Below, one piece after another: positions 1 to 9,491 of a stretch of DNA of 64,000 nt. The DNA comes from Verrucomicrobia bacterium IMCC26134. GTDB taxonomy: Bacteria; Verrucomicrobiota; Verrucomicrobiia; Opitutales; Opitutaceae. Made by a program: the position numbers and the translations under genes. Each line of letters opens with the position of its first letter. Positions within the stretch are counted from its first letter, which is position 1. The notes below the pieces were generated by a model. The model searched no databases, was not told the origin of the DNA, and worked only from the letters and a program-made list of their open reading frames with translations. The stretch lies in assembly GCA_000972765.1 (NCBI GenBank), contig CP011265.1, positions 372,001 through 436,000 on the forward strand, read 5' to 3'.

Positions 1-353
1 TTTCTCGTGAGGAATTGGTGGATTGGATCAAGCGCAAGCAGCCTGATGCGCTGGTGTGCCCGTTCGCGCTTAAATTGGGTGATGCCCTCCCGCCTGAGTC
101 TCCCACCTTTCGTCGTCCCGTGATCATCAGTCTCCGGGCTTTGCGCGGGACCACCTTGTCCTATTGGGACGAGCGACCGGAGGAAATCGGTTCCGATGCC
201 GCCCTCTTACTCGCGGGTATGATCCAGCACAATGAAACCGGCGTGCCTGATTCGCCGCGAACGAGCCTTGTTCACGGTGTTTTTCACGATGCTACGATGC
301 CCCCCGAGAAGGCGAAGCCCGCCAAAAAGAAAAAGCCGGCGAAGAAGAAATAG
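1..353 (+). CDS. LacI/XylR-type transcriptional regulator, C-terminal end (partial)
   Basis: The frame is open to the left edge (S-R-E-E precede the TTG codon at 15), so only the last 117 or so residues are visible. The pattern fits the end of a periplasmic-binding-protein-like sensor domain of LacI-family regulators: a WIKRKQPDAL segment as in 'R.H.PDAVI', then a YWDERPEEIGSDAALLLAGMI helix, then SLVHGVFHDAT, which parallels the usual VPG.WV.G.S ending. The protein closes with a lysine/proline-rich tail (KPAKKKKPAKKK), which could be an extra nucleic-acid-binding or disordered tail. The DNA-binding head lies outside the window, so the family call rests on the C-terminal pattern alone. Confidence 0.5.
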   Translation, partial: SREELVDWIKRKQPDALVCPFALKLGDALPPESPTFRRPVIISLRALRGTTLSYWDERPEEIGSDAALLLAGMIQHNETGVPDSPRTSLVHGVFHDATMPPEKAKPAKKKKPAKKK

Positions 354-494
354 CCGGGGCTCGCGTTCACCAAGTTCACTAGAGACGCCATCAACATTGT
401 TGCCGGTCGTTTCGGGCAAGGATCTCACTCCCGGTATTTGCCCCGAGGATAATAGCTTGTCGAAGCCCCCGGTTTAGTCGCTGCCGTCCGAAAA

Positions 495-579
495 TGGTGC
501 CCGGGAACGGACTCGAACCGTTACACCTTTCGGCACAGGCTTCTGAGACCTGCGTGTCTACCAATTCCACCACCCGGGC
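495..579 (-). tRNA. tRNA-Leu (anticodon CAG)
   Basis: On the minus strand the sequence folds as a class II tRNA. The acceptor is GCCCGGG/CCCGGGC, with D-arm GTGGAATTGGTAGACAC, anticodon stem CAGGT/GCCTG around loop CTCAGAA, a long variable arm, and T-arm AACGG-TTCGAGT-CCGTT. The anticodon CAG lies at 543-545 and reads CUG leucine codons. The long variable arm and the conserved TGGTGGAATTGGTAGACACG head are typical of tRNA-Leu. The 3' CCA is encoded (495-497). Confidence 0.95.
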
Positions 580-677
580 TAAGAGGCGAGCGGTGACAGC
601 ACGCATCTTGCCCTGACCATGCAAGCTTGGATTTCACCTTCCGCACTTACAGGACAACCGGCAACCCTGCATCTCAT

Positions 678-956
678 TCAGCTCGTAAAGGCGGCCAAGT
701 CCTGCCTCGCGCCCGTCATCTCTGCCAAAATCACTGCGGTTCGTTGCAGAAGCTGGATTCCCGCCGGTGTAATCACAACACTACGCCCGACGCGCTCGAA
801 TAGCCTGCACCCCAAGTCCCGCTCCAACGCTTTGATGGCATGACTCACCGCCGATTGCGTCAGACCTAATTCTTTGGCGGCATGCGTGAAGCTAAGAACC
901 CGGGCCAAGGTGGAAAAGGCCAATAATTTACGACTGTCCAGGATGGTCGGTGGCAT
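678..956 (-). CDS. LysR-type HTH protein lacking the effector domain
   Basis: The 92-residue product is a clean LysR N-terminal winged HTH: LLAFSTLARVLSFTHAAKELGLTQSAVSHAIKALERDLG, then CRLFERVGRSVVITPAGIQLL. Full-length LysR regulators have about 300 residues. Here translation stops just after the linker helix, and the co-inducer-binding domain is absent. The next 98 bases on this strand lead directly to the tRNA-Leu gene, with no room for the rest. It is divergent from hrpA. It is either a truncated remnant or a stand-alone DNA-binding stub. The HTH is undamaged and the start (ATG at 956) is clear, so it may still be translated. Confidence 0.7.
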   Translation of the reverse strand: MPPTILDSRKLLAFSTLARVLSFTHAAKELGLTQSAVSHAIKALERDLGCRLFERVGRSVVITPAGIQLLQRTAVILAEMTGARQDLAAFTS

Positions 957-1091
957 AGGTTCGAATCTCGCTTGAAGTTATCTGGTATTAGCATGATTCA
1001 AGCCACCCTGCTTATTTACCGCCGTGATGAATCATTTTCATGGCATTGCCAGTTCGTCCCAGACCTTGTGCGTTCAGCCTCCGCACAACTC

Positions 1092-4000
1092 ATGGCAGAC
1101 GCCGCCACACCTTCCCCTGACTTTCCTTTTAGGATAAATTTCCCGCCCGAGCTGCCCATCAGCGAGCGTGCCGGGGAGATCGTGGACCTGCTCGGCAAAC
1201 ATCAGGTCATCATTCTCGCCGGTGAAACCGGTTCAGGCAAAACCACCCAAATTCCAAAGATGTGCCTCGCTGCCGGTGGCGGCACCCGCGGCCAGATCGC
1301 CTGCACCCAGCCACGCCGTGTTGCCGCCTTGTCCGTCTCTCGCCGTGTCGCCGAGGAGCTCGGCGTGCAATGGGGGCGCGAGGTCGGCTGCAAAATCCGT
1401 TTCGAGGACCGCACTTCCCGCAATACCGTCGTCAAGTTTATGACCGACGGCATGCTGCTCGCCGAGGTCCAGTCCGACCCTCTGCTGCGCGCCTACGATA
1501 CCGTCATCCTCGACGAGGCGCACGAGCGGTCCCTCAACATCGACTTCCTCCTCGGCCACCTGCGCAATCTCCGCTTCAAGCGCCCCGAGCTGCGCATCGT
1601 CATCACCTCCGCCACGATCGATACGGAGGTTTTTTCTAAAGCGTTCGACGACGCTCCCATCGTTCAGGTTTCCGGCCGCACCTACCCCGTCGAGGTCATC
1701 TACGCCCCGCTGGACTCCCTCGGCTCCGACGCCGCCGAGGGCGACGAACCCGCTTCGCGTCCCGAATCGCTTCACTACGTTGATGGCGCGGTCGAGGCGG
1801 TGGAGCGCATTCTTGCTGGCGATAAAAATAGCCCTTCCTCCGGCGGCGACATCCTCGTCTTCATGCCTGCCGAGCGCGATATCCGCGAGTGCTGCGAAAT
1901 CCTCGAGGGCCGCCACCGCTCCGCCGAGGTGATTCCTCTCTTCGGCCGCCTCTCCCAAGCCGAGCAACAGCGCATCTTCGCCGAGTCCCGCCGTCGCAAA
2001 ATCATCGTCGCGACCAACATCGCCGAGACTTCGCTCACCCTTCCCGGCATCCGCTTTGTCGTCGACACCGGACTCGCTCGTATCAGCCGCTACGTGCCCG
2101 CCGCCCGCACCCGCCGCCTGCCGATCGAGGAGGTCGCCCAGTCGAGCTGCGACCAGCGCAAAGGCCGCGCCGGCCGCGTTGCCGAAGGCGTTTGCATCCG
2201 TTTGTATTCCGAAGCGGACTACAACGAGCGCCCGCGCTTCGCCCAGCCCGAGATCCAGCGCGCCAACCTCGCCGACGTCATCCTGCGCATGAAGGCCTTC
2301 GGCCTCGGCGACATCGAGCGTTTCCCCTTCATTAACATGCCGGCGGTGAAGTCCATCCGCGCCGGCTACGGCCTGCTTGAGGAGCTGGGCGCGCTCGATC
2401 CGGCCTTCGAAGCCCCCGACCCCGACGCCGCATCCCGCCCGCTCACCCCGCTCGGCCGCGAGCTCGCCCGCCTCCCGGTTGATCCCACCGTCGGCCGCAT
2501 GATTCTCCAGGCACGGGAGGAAAAGGCGCTCCATGAGGTTCTTGTTATCGCCGCCGGACTTTCCATCCAGGACCCACGCGACCGGCCCATGGACGCTCGT
2601 GAAAAAGCCGACGCCGCCCACCGTCGCTTCGTCCATCCCGACTCCGATTTCCTCACGCTCCTCGCTATCTGGGAAACCTTCCACGACGAGCTCGAGCGCC
2701 TCTCGCAAGCCCGCTTGCGCCGTTTCTGCCGCGATCATTTCCTGAGCTACACCCGCATCCGCGAGTGGCGCGACATCTATGCCCAGCTGCTCGATGTGCT
2801 CGAGTCGCGCAAAGATTTTCAGATGAGCTCGGTCTTCGACGGCATCGCCCCCGCTGACCGCACGCCGGCCAAACTCGCCTCCGGTTCGCCCGGCTACCGC
2901 GCCATCCACCGCAGCATCGTCTCCGGGCTCCTCGGCAACATCGCCGCCCGCGACGAGGAAAACGGCGACTACAGGGCCAGCCACGACCGCCGCATCTCGC
3001 TTTTTCCAGGCTCCGCGCTCCACGTCCGCACCGACCAGAAAAAGAACCAGACCGCCCCGTCGCGCGGCGCAGACGCGCGCCAGAAAAAAGACTCGAAGAG
3101 TCCTCGTTGGCTCATGGCCGCCGAGATCATGGAGACCTCGCGCCTTTACGCGCGCACCGCCGCCCGCCTCGACCCCGCCTGGGCGCTCGATCTCGGCCGC
3201 CACCTGCTCAAGATTTCCCACAGCGAGCCTTTTTGGAATCAAGACGCCGGCCGGGTTATGGTGAAGCAACGCACCCGGCTGCACGGCCTCGAACTCGAAA
3301 ATCGCGCCGTTTCCTACGGCAAAATCGACCCCGCCCACGCCACCGAGATCTTTATCCGCGAGGCGCTGGTCAACGACGTCATCACCTGGCCGCTCGATTT
3401 TCTGGCGCACAACCGCGATGTGCTCGACGAACTCGAACACCTGCTCACCCGCGCCCGAGACACCGGTTTCCTCAACCTCTCCGAGGCGCTTTACCGGTTC
3501 TACGCCGATCGCCTGCAGCCCGGCCGCGCTTCCGACGCCCCGGATGATGGCGTATCTTCCGTGCAAGACCTCGTCGCCCTGGTTCGCGAGCGTCGCGGCA
3601 AATACCCGCGCTTCCTCATGCTCGCGCCCGAGGACTTGCGCGATCCCGCCAGCATCCCGGTGGACGAGCTCGCCTTCCCTGCCGCGCTTCCGCTCGGCCA
3701 GAGCGCCCTCCCGCTCACCTACACCTACCGCCCCGGCCAGTCCGACGACGGTGTCACCCTCGATATTTCCCCCGCCGACGCCGCGCGCCTCACGCCCATC
3801 GCCCTGGATTGGGCCGTGCCCGGCCACCTCGCGCTCAAGGTCGAACACTACCTCTCCGCGCTGCCCAAGGAAGCCCGCCGCCTTTTCGTTCCCCTCGCCG
3901 AGACAGTTAAGATCCTCGCCGCCGCGGTCGCCGCGCGCGACCGCCTCACCGGCCGTCGTGAATCCCTGCCCGACGCCCTCGCCTCCTGTATCACCGAACG

Positions 4001-5174
4001 CTTCCCGCTCCGGCTCGACGCTTCCGCCTGGTCCGCCAAACCCCTGCCCGAGCACCTTCTTGTCCGCATTCGCGTGATCGATGAGAAAGGCCGAGAACTC
4101 TTCGCCGCGCGCGACCTCGGCGAACTCTCCCGCCTCCTCGCCGAGCATCTCCGCACCGCCAGCGCCAAGGTCGCCCAGGACGCTCCCGCCGCCTGGACCC
4201 GCGCCCGCGAGAAGTGGGAAAAGCCCGACCAGATGACCTGGACCTTTGGCGAAAAAATTCCAGGTCCGGTCGAAGTCTGTATCCAAAATGGTCTCACCAT
4301 CTACGCCCACCCCGCTCTAAAAATAGGCAGCGGCGGCGTCGCCCTGCGCCTCGCCCGCAGCGCCGAGGAGGCCGCCGCGCAAACCCGCATCGGTCTCGGC
4401 CGCCTGCTCGAGCTCGAGCTGCGCCACGAGCTCGCGTTCCTGCACAAGGAAATGCGCGGCCTGCGCGAACTCGGCGCGCTCATCGCCACCTACGCCCCGC
4501 TCAACCAGCTCACCGAGGACGCCTCCGGCCTTTTCCAACGCTGGTTGTGCGACCCCGTGCGCGTGGCCGAGCCCACCCAGAAAGCATTCACCGCCGCCGT
4601 TGCGCAGGCGAAGCATGATCTTCGCAGCAGCGGGGCGAAGCTTTGCGCGACCTTGCGGGAGATTTTCAGTCTGCGCTCGTCGCTTGAAGTTCATCCCACG
4701 CCCTATCCGACGCTGGCCGGCGACCTCGCCCAGCTCCTGCCCAAGACTCTCCTGCGCGAGATTGATCACGCCCGGCTCGGGCACCTGCCGCGCTACTTGA
4801 AAGGTCTCAAACTCCGCGCTGACCGCTGGCGTCAAAGCCCGGCGAAGGAGGCGGAGCGCAGTCGCACCTTATCACCGTGGCTGGCCCGCCAGCGCGCGCT
4901 CCCGCGCAGCGACGTTCGCTACTGGTTGGTTGAGGAATACCGCGTCAGCCTCTTTGCCCAGGAGCTCGGCACCGCCGAGGCGGTGAGTCCTCAACGCCTC
5001 GAACGCGAGTTCGCCGCCCAACCCGGCATGACGGCGACGATGACCTCTGCGACCCAAAGCCCGGCGGCCGCGCCCAAGTCCGCCCCCACCCCGATCTCCG
5101 TCGTCGCACTCCCCGCGCACAAAGGCGCGCCCATGAAATCCCTCGGCGCGCTCGGTGATCTTTTTAGAAAATAG
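1092..5174 (+). CDS. hrpA: ATP-dependent RNA helicase HrpA (DEAH/RHA family)
   Basis: A 1360-residue DEAH-box RNA helicase, close to the usual length of HrpA (about 1300). Walker A GETGSGKTT lies near residue 45, DEAH (LDEAHERS) near 140, SAT (ITSATI) near 172 and motif VI QRKGRAGR near 354. These are followed by the HA2 winged-helix/ratchet region, the OB-fold segment and the long C-terminal domain (DUF3418) found in bacterial HrpA. The frame is open from 972, but I chose ATG 1092. The 40 extra residues before it are not helicase-like, and MADAATPSPDFPFRINFP leads directly into the conserved head. HrpA acts on RNA and in other bacteria helps rescue stalled ribosomes. It stands alone here, divergent from the LysR stub. 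Confidence 0.92.
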   Translation: MADAATPSPDFPFRINFPPELPISERAGEIVDLLGKHQVIILAGETGSGKTTQIPKMCLAAGGGTRGQIACTQPRRVAALSVSRRVAEELGVQWGREVGCKIRFEDRTSRNTVVKFMTDGMLLAEVQSDPLLRAYDTVILDEAHERSLNIDFLLGHLRNLRFKRPELRIVITSATIDTEVFSKAFDDAPIVQVSGRTYPVEVIYAPLDSLGSDAAEGDEPASRPESLHYVDGAVEAVERILAGDKNSPSSGGDILVFMPAERDIRECCEILEGRHRSAEVIPLFGRLSQAEQQRIFAESRRRKIIVATNIAETSLTLPGIRFVVDTGLARISRYVPAARTRRLPIEEVAQSSCDQRKGRAGRVAEGVCIRLYSEADYNERPRFAQPEIQRANLADVILRMKAFGLGDIERFPFINMPAVKSIRAGYGLLEELGALDPAFEAPDPDAASRPLTPLGRELARLPVDPTVGRMILQAREEKALHEVLVIAAGLSIQDPRDRPMDAREKADAAHRRFVHPDSDFLTLLAIWETFHDELERLSQARLRRFCRDHFLSYTRIREWRDIYAQLLDVLESRKDFQMSSVFDGIAPADRTPAKLASGSPGYRAIHRSIVSGLLGNIAARDEENGDYRASHDRRISLFPGSALHVRTDQKKNQTAPSRGADARQKKDSKSPRWLMAAEIMETSRLYARTAARLDPAWALDLGRHLLKISHSEPFWNQDAGRVMVKQRTRLHGLELENRAVSYGKIDPAHATEIFIREALVNDVITWPLDFLAHNRDVLDELEHLLTRARDTGFLNLSEALYRFYADRLQPGRASDAPDDGVSSVQDLVALVRERRGKYPRFLMLAPEDLRDPASIPVDELAFPAALPLGQSALPLTYTYRPGQSDDGVTLDISPADAARLTPIALDWAVPGHLALKVEHYLSALPKEARRLFVPLAETVKILAAAVAARDRLTGRRESLPDALASCITERFPLRLDASAWSAKPLPEHLLVRIRVIDEKGRELFAARDLGELSRLLAEHLRTASAKVAQDAPAAWTRAREKWEKPDQMTWTFGEKIPGPVEVCIQNGLTIYAHPALKIGSGGVALRLARSAEEAAAQTRIGLGRLLELELRHELAFLHKEMRGLRELGALIATYAPLNQLTEDASGLFQRWLCDPVRVAEPTQKAFTAAVAQAKHDLRSSGAKLCATLREIFSLRSSLEVHPTPYPTLAGDLAQLLPKTLLREIDHARLGHLPRYLKGLKLRADRWRQSPAKEAERSRTLSPWLARQRALPRSDVRYWLVEEYRVSLFAQELGTAEAVSPQRLEREFAAQPGMTATMTSATQSPAAAPKSAPTPISVVALPAHKGAPMKSLGALGDLFRK

Positions 5175-5238
5175 GCGAGGCCTCGCGATTCACGTCACCC
5201 CTGCGCCGTGCCCGGTTGTCACGCCCTTAATGACGGCA

Positions 5239-5274
5239 AAGAAAAGGCCCGACTTGCGCGGGGCGGGTCGGGCC
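5239..5274 (-). terminator. Probable rho-independent terminator of the transaldolase gene
   Basis: On the minus strand GGCCCGAC pairs with GTCGGGCC across a 13-nt GC-rich loop and is followed by TTTTC. It lies about 60 bases beyond the transaldolase stop codon. The stem is 8 perfect pairs; the U-tract is short. Confidence 0.6.
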
Positions 5275-5305
5275 GGTGGATTGATTTTTCGTATCGGTTG
5301 ACGGA

Positions 5306-5324
5306 CCCCGACCGGTGGTCGGGG
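5306..5324. repeat. Perfect 8-bp hairpin between hrpA and tal
   Basis: CCCCGACC-GGT-GGTCGGGG, a tight perfect palindrome just past the transaldolase stop, between two convergent genes. It has no T-run on either side, so it is not a canonical terminator. It may be a dispersed intergenic palindrome or an RNA 3'-end stabiliser. Confidence 0.6.
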
Positions 5325-5336
5325 CTACAGGCGGCC

Positions 5337-6284
5337 TTACTTGCGCTTGGCGGCGATGAGCTGTTCGAGTTTTACGATGTCGGCGCTGAAGAGGCGGATG
5401 CCTTCGGCGGTCTTTTCGGTGGCGAGGGCGTCTTCGTTCAGCGCGAAACGGAAGCTCTTCTCGTCGAAGCTGACCTTGGTGAGGTTCGCGGCGGCGGCGC
5501 ACTCGGGGTCGAGCTGGCGGACAACCGGTTCATTGCTGGCGGCGAGCTCGGCGAGGAGCGTCGGGGCGATGGTGAGCAGGTCGCAGCCGGCGAGTTCGAG
5601 GACCTCGCCTTTGTTGCGGAAGGAGGCGCCCATGACCTCGGTGGCGTAGCCGAACTTTTTGTAATAGGTGTAGATCTGGGTGACCGAAATCACGCCGGGG
5701 TCGGCGGCGCCGGCGAAGTTGGCGGCGGGGGTCTTGGCCTTGTGCCAGTCGAGGATGCGGCCGACGAAGGGCGAGATGAGGGTGATCTTGGCCTCGGCGC
5801 AGGCGACGGCCTGGGCGAAGCTGAAGAGTAGGGTCAAATTGCAGTGGATGCCCTCTTTTTCCAAAACCTCGGCGGCCTTGATGCCTTCCCACGTGGAGGC
5901 GATCTTGATGAGCACGCGGTCCTTGGAGATGCCGGCTTTTTCGTAGAGGGCGATGATCTCGCGGGCCTTGGCGAGGGTGCCGGCGGTGTCGAAGGAGAGG
6001 CGGGCGTCCACCTCGGAGGAGACGCGGCCGGGGACGATTTTGAGAATCTCGAGCCCGAAGACGACGAGCAGGCGGTCGATGACCTGGTCGAGGCGGGCGG
6101 AGGAGCCGGCGTCGGCGATGGCCTGGTCGAGCAGGGCCGCATACTCGGGCATGGCGGCGGCCTTGAGAATGAGGGAAGGGTTGGTCGTCGCATCGCGCGG
6201 GGCGAACGACTTCATGCTTTGGAAGTCGCCGGTGTCGGCAACGACGACGGTGAACTGCTTGAGCTGGTCGAGTTGGTTGGGCAT
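5337..6284 (-). CDS. tal: Transaldolase (TalB type)
   Basis: A 315-residue class I transaldolase (E. coli TalB has 317). It moves a dihydroxyacetone unit between sugar phosphates in the non-oxidative pentose phosphate pathway. The Schiff-base lysine is K127 in RVLIKIAS and the catalytic aspartate is D17 in [17 protein letters not shown] and the [17 protein letters not shown] region are also typical. The frame is open further upstream to 6377, but the natural start is ATG 6284 ([10 protein letters not shown]), which matches the TalB start and excludes a basic leader of 31 residues. It is a single-gene unit with a terminator hairpin downstream, and it converges on hrpA. Confidence 0.95.
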   Translation of the reverse strand: MPNQLDQLKQFTVVVADTGDFQSMKSFAPRDATTNPSLILKAAAMPEYAALLDQAIADAGSSARLDQVIDRLLVVFGLEILKIVPGRVSSEVDARLSFDTAGTLAKAREIIALYEKAGISKDRVLIKIASTWEGIKAAEVLEKEGIHCNLTLLFSFAQAVACAEAKITLISPFVGRILDWHKAKTPAANFAGAADPGVISVTQIYTYYKKFGYATEVMGASFRNKGEVLELAGCDLLTIAPTLLAELAASNEPVVRQLDPECAAAANLTKVSFDEKSFRFALNEDALATEKTAEGIRLFSADIVKLEQLIAAKRK

Positions 6285-6400
6285 GGGAAAAAGGTTAAGA
6301 CTAAAGCTTAACTTAAAGGAAACTCTGCGGCGGGTGTCGAGGCGGGGAAGGGGAGTGAACAGCACGAAAACGACCATCCACGGGCGGGCGCGTGCGGGTG

Positions 6401-7828
6401 TCAGGCCGGCAAGGGCGGCGGGGGCGGCACGTTTTTACTCAACCAGATAAGGGCGGTTGCTTCATCGACGAAGGCACCGTCGAGCTGGGCTTCGAAGGCG
6501 GCGGCGAGCAGGGCCTTGAAGTCGGGGCCGGGGGCGAGGCCGGTGGCGATGAGGTGGCGGCCTTGCAGGATTGCGCGCGGTGCGGCGTCGCCGAGGGCGA
6601 GTTCGGTGGCGCGGGCGCGAAGGCGGTCGATCAAAGCAAGGGTCTCGGGGGAGTGCAGGGGAGGGCGGCCTTCGCTGTCGGCGCGCATCACGAGGGCGAG
6701 CTCGTCGATGGTGGCGGGGGCGAGGCGCCGGGCGAGGCGGCGGATGGCGTTGGGGCCGAGTCCATCGGGGCCGCCGTGGTGGTGGACCATGTGGTTGGCG
6801 ACCAGCGGGGTGATGGCGGGGGCGTGGTCGTGGGGCGCGCCGATGCTGCGGAGGAAGGCTTCGGAGAGGGCGACGCCGGCGGGTTCGTGGCCGGGGCTGA
6901 CCCAGCGGAGCGCGGGCGAGCCGGCCTTGGTTTCCTGACGGGTGACGGCGGGTTTGCCGACATCATGGAGGAGGACGGCGAACATCAACAGGCGGCGGCG
7001 ACGCGGGTCGGAGTTGATCCACTCGGGGTCGCGGGCGAGGGCGTCGCAACAGTGGCCGGTGTGGGTAAACACATCGCCCTCGGGGTGCCACTCCGGGTCT
7101 TGGGGGCAGCCGTCGAGGGCGGCGAGTTCGGGGAAGTGGGCCAGCCAGCCGGTGGCGGCGAGCACGCGCAGACCGGCGGAGGGACGGCCGCGCGGGGTGG
7201 CTGATTTCTCGGCCCATTTGGCCCATTCGTGCCAGATGCGTTCGACTGGGAGCTCGGCAAAGGTCGGGGCGATGCTGCGGCAAAGGTCGGCGGTCGCGGG
7301 GTCGAGGGTGAGATCGAAACGGGCGGCCAGTTGCATGGCGCGCAGGACACGAAGCGGGTCCTCGACGAAGGCGGGGCCGACGTGGCGGAGGCGGCGGGCG
7401 CGCAGATCGGCCTCTCCGCCGTGGGGGTCGATGAGGTGGCGGGCGGCGGGATCCCAGGCGATGGCGTTCAGGGTGAAGTCGCGGCGGGCGGCGGCCTCGG
7501 CTTCGCTGAGGGTCGGGTCGGGGGCTACGGCGAAGCCGCGGTGGCCGGCGCCGGTCTTGGACTCGCGGCGCGGCAGCGAGATATCGTATTCGGTGCCGGA
7601 GCGCAGGCGGAGTTTGATCACGCCGAAACTACGGCCGACGACATCGGTGGCACCGAGCGGGGCGAGCACGCGGTGGAGGGAATCAAAGGAGGCGCTTGCC
7701 ACCTCCAGGTCGAAATCCGTGGGAGCGATCCCCAGCAGCCAGTCGCGCACGCAGCCGCCGACGAGACGGGGACGCCCCACGGACTGAAGGGCGGCCAGAA
7801 CCGGAAGTAATTCAGCCGGGAGATGCAT
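6401..7828 (-). CDS. cca: CCA tRNA nucleotidyltransferase with HD domain
   Basis: A 475-residue member of the class II polymerase-beta nucleotidyltransferase superfamily. The head domain carries [12 protein letters not shown] (residues 22-33) and the metal-binding pair D38/D40 in [10 protein letters not shown]. These are followed by [12 protein letters not shown] and the ERIWHEW segment typical of CCA-adding and poly(A) enzymes. An HD-type domain follows ([11 protein letters not shown], then [14 protein letters not shown]), as in the phosphohydrolase-fused subgroup. The start is ATG 7828 ([11 protein letters not shown]); the longer reading of this frame runs antisense-like through the next gene and is rejected. 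DUF423 lies 23 bases upstream on the same strand, so the two are probably co-transcribed. Poly(A) polymerase activity cannot be excluded from sequence alone. Confidence 0.9.
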   Translation of the reverse strand: MHLPAELLPVLAALQSVGRPRLVGGCVRDWLLGIAPTDFDLEVASASFDSLHRVLAPLGATDVVGRSFGVIKLRLRSGTEYDISLPRRESKTGAGHRGFAVAPDPTLSEAEAAARRDFTLNAIAWDPAARHLIDPHGGEADLRARRLRHVGPAFVEDPLRVLRAMQLAARFDLTLDPATADLCRSIAPTFAELPVERIWHEWAKWAEKSATPRGRPSAGLRVLAATGWLAHFPELAALDGCPQDPEWHPEGDVFTHTGHCCDALARDPEWINSDPRRRRLLMFAVLLHDVGKPAVTRQETKAGSPALRWVSPGHEPAGVALSEAFLRSIGAPHDHAPAITPLVANHMVHHHGGPDGLGPNAIRRLARRLAPATIDELALVMRADSEGRPPLHSPETLALIDRLRARATELALGDAAPRAILQGRHLIATGLAPGPDFKALLAAAFEAQLDGAFVDEATALIWLSKNVPPPPPLPA

Positions 7829-7851
7829 GGGCGGTGGCGGGCGGAGATGGC

Positions 7852-8277
7852 TCAGGACGTGGCGGAGGGTGTCGCCGGATTTGGTTTGATCGCGAGCACG
7901 ATCACGCCGATCCAACCGGCCATAAAGGCCAGTCCGCCCAAGGGGGTCACCGGCCCGAGGAGCCTGGGGCCGCCAAGGGCGAGGGCGTAGATGGAGCCGG
8001 AAAAAAGCAAGCCGCCGACGAGCCAGAGTGTGGCGATGCGTCGGGCGAGCTTGGCGCCCGCCGGTTGTTGTCGTGCAAAGAGCAGGACGGCGAGGGCGGC
8101 GATGGCGTGGGCGAGTTGGTAGTTGGCAGCGGTGTGCCAGGAATCGAGGGTGTTTCGGACGAGCAAGGTATCGCGCAGGGCGTGTGCGCCGAGTGCCCCC
8201 AGAGACACGGCGGCAAGCCCGGAGACACCGCACGCGGTAAGGAGCAGGGTCAAACTGCGTTGATTGGACGATGACAT
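7852..8277 (-). CDS. DUF423 family membrane protein (YgdD-like)
   Basis: A 141-residue protein with four predicted membrane segments: near LLLTACGVSGLAAVSLGALGAH, LAHAIAALAVLLFA, ATLWLVGGLLFSGSIYAL and GGLAFMAGWIGVIVLAI. GALGAHAL, LFSGSIYAL and the PxGG motif (VTPLGGLAFMAGW) are the DUF423 signature. The start is ATG 8277 (MSSSNQRS); upstream residues in the open frame are not conserved-looking. It sits in the inner membrane with unknown function and forms a two-gene unit with the downstream cca gene. Confidence 0.85.
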   Translation of the reverse strand: MSSSNQRSLTLLLTACGVSGLAAVSLGALGAHALRDTLLVRNTLDSWHTAANYQLAHAIAALAVLLFARQQPAGAKLARRIATLWLVGGLLFSGSIYALALGGPRLLGPVTPLGGLAFMAGWIGVIVLAIKPNPATPSATS

Positions 8278-8478
8278 GGCAGAAACCAGTAGGTCAGCCG
8301 AGCGGGGCCGACAAGGCGAGCTTGCGTCGTGAGCGTGTGATCCTGAAATAAGTTCGCTGGAGGGATAGGGCGTCGAATAAGGCGCAAAAGATGGAGCCGC
8401 TTGAGTCGGGTGAGGCGGGCTGCAGGCGACCAATAGATTGAGCGAGACGACCCGGTCCGTATTTCCTTACTGGAGCGG

Positions 8479-8505
8479 TTGAATTGTTCGACCGGGCTTT
8501 ATATT
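8479..8505 (+). promoter_or_regulatory. Candidate promoter for the TorF-like porin gene
   Basis: TTGAAT and TATATT are separated by 15 bases in an otherwise gene-free stretch of about 350 bases, leaving a leader of roughly 120 nt before the porin start. The spacing is shorter than ideal. This is a pattern match only. Confidence 0.3.
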
Positions 8506-8633
8506 GGCATGCGCCAAGCCTCGCACTGGCTTGAGGGAAAAAGGCTTATGAAACTAAACTTGCCTTTTAAGTGCGGTTTGCTCTGCTGTCATCCGTCGCA
8601 CTTTGCGACACAACCAAACAAACCAAACCTACC

Positions 8634-9350
8634 ATGATCAAGCAATCCATCCTTGCCCTCGCTGTTGTCAGCGCCGGCACTGCTGCCTATGCCGCCGAAG
8701 CCGCCAAGTCCAATGACGTGGCCTTCACCCTCGACGTCTCCTACGTCAGCGACTACGTCTTCCGTGGCGTTAAGGTCTCCGATTCCGCCCTCCAGCCCTC
8801 CCTCGAGGCTACCTACGCCGATTTCTATGCCGGCGCCTGGCACTCCAACGAGATCAGCGACAACGTTGGCGGCACTCAGGACGAGACCGACCTCTATGTC
8901 GGCCTCAAGCACAAGCTCGACGACACCTTCTCGGCTGATGTCGGCGTGACCCGCTACCTCTACAACGGTGGCAGCCAGATCGACAGCAGCGAAGTTTACG
9001 TTGGCATCAACGCCAATGTCCTCCTCAGCCCCAGCATCTACGCCTACTATGACTTCGACAACGAGGTTGCTACCTATATCGGCAGCGTTGGCTACAGCCT
9101 TCCCATTGAGGCCATCAAGAGCTCCCTCGACTTCTCTGCCTCCGTCGGCTTCGTCGACATCAACGGTGGTCAGGAGTATCTCTACGGCGTTGCCGGCGTT
9201 GCCATTCCTTACAAACTCAGCGACACCTCGACCTTGACCGTCGGCGTCGACTACATCGCCAACGACGACGATAATATCGCCGGTGTGCAGACCCTCGGTG
9301 GCGGTAACGACACCGTCGTCGCCAAGGTTGGTCTGACCGTCACTTTCTAA
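8634..9350 (+). CDS. TorF-family putative outer-membrane porin (TIGR02001-like)
   Basis: A 238-residue exported beta-barrel. The signal peptide is MIKQSILALAVVSAGTAAYA, cut before AE. The mature protein opens with FTLDVSYVSDYVFRGVKVSDSALQPSLEATY, the hallmark head of the TIGR02001/TorF family, then DFYAGAWHSNE and alternating amphipathic strands. It ends in an aromatic residue (VGLTVTF), as outer-membrane barrels do. The start is the ATG at 8634, immediately before the signal peptide; an upstream in-frame codon adds only unrelated sequence. The gene has its own leader and a strong terminator, so it is monocistronic. The family is thought to form small channels; the substrate is not known. Confidence 0.85.
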   Translation: MIKQSILALAVVSAGTAAYAAEAAKSNDVAFTLDVSYVSDYVFRGVKVSDSALQPSLEATYADFYAGAWHSNEISDNVGGTQDETDLYVGLKHKLDDTFSADVGVTRYLYNGGSQIDSSEVYVGINANVLLSPSIYAYYDFDNEVATYIGSVGYSLPIEAIKSSLDFSASVGFVDINGGQEYLYGVAGVAIPYKLSDTSTLTVGVDYIANDDDNIAGVQTLGGGNDTVVAKVGLTVTF

Positions 9351-9390
9351 TCGGATTTTTGCCGTTTAGATCGAGCTAAGTGATTCGTTT

Positions 9391-9427
9391 CAAGACCCGA
9401 CTTCGCCTCTGGCGGGGTCGGGTTTTT
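9391..9427 (+). terminator. Rho-independent terminator of the porin gene
   Basis: ACCCGAC (9395-9401) pairs with GTCGGGT (9417-9423) and TTTTT follows. It begins 41 bases past the porin stop and just before the rplM promoter. Confidence 0.8.
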
Positions 9428-9448
9428 CATTTCCCTGCAAATCGACAG

Positions 9449-9475
9449 TTGACACTCGGGTCCGTCTCTTATGCC
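9449..9475 (+). promoter_or_regulatory. Candidate promoter of rplM-rpsI
   Basis: A perfect TTGACA is followed 15 bases later by TATGCC. A transcript starting 6-8 bases downstream would leave only about 10 nt before the rplM ATG at 9492. That argues against the upstream in-frame ATG at 9471, which lies inside the -10 box. Confidence 0.4.
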
Positions 9476-9491
9476 TTCCACCTCTTTTCTC

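Noticed and set aside
1233-4310. A 1025-codon open frame on the minus strand inside hrpA
   Set aside because: It lies fully antisense to a gene with complete helicase motifs. Its product is Gly/Ala/Glu-rich without a recognisable domain. Such frames arise from codon bias in GC-rich genes.
8513-8537. CAAGCC/GGCTTG hairpin in the porin leader as a riboswitch or attenuator
   Set aside because: Only six base pairs with no conserved aptamer pieces and no T-run directly after it.
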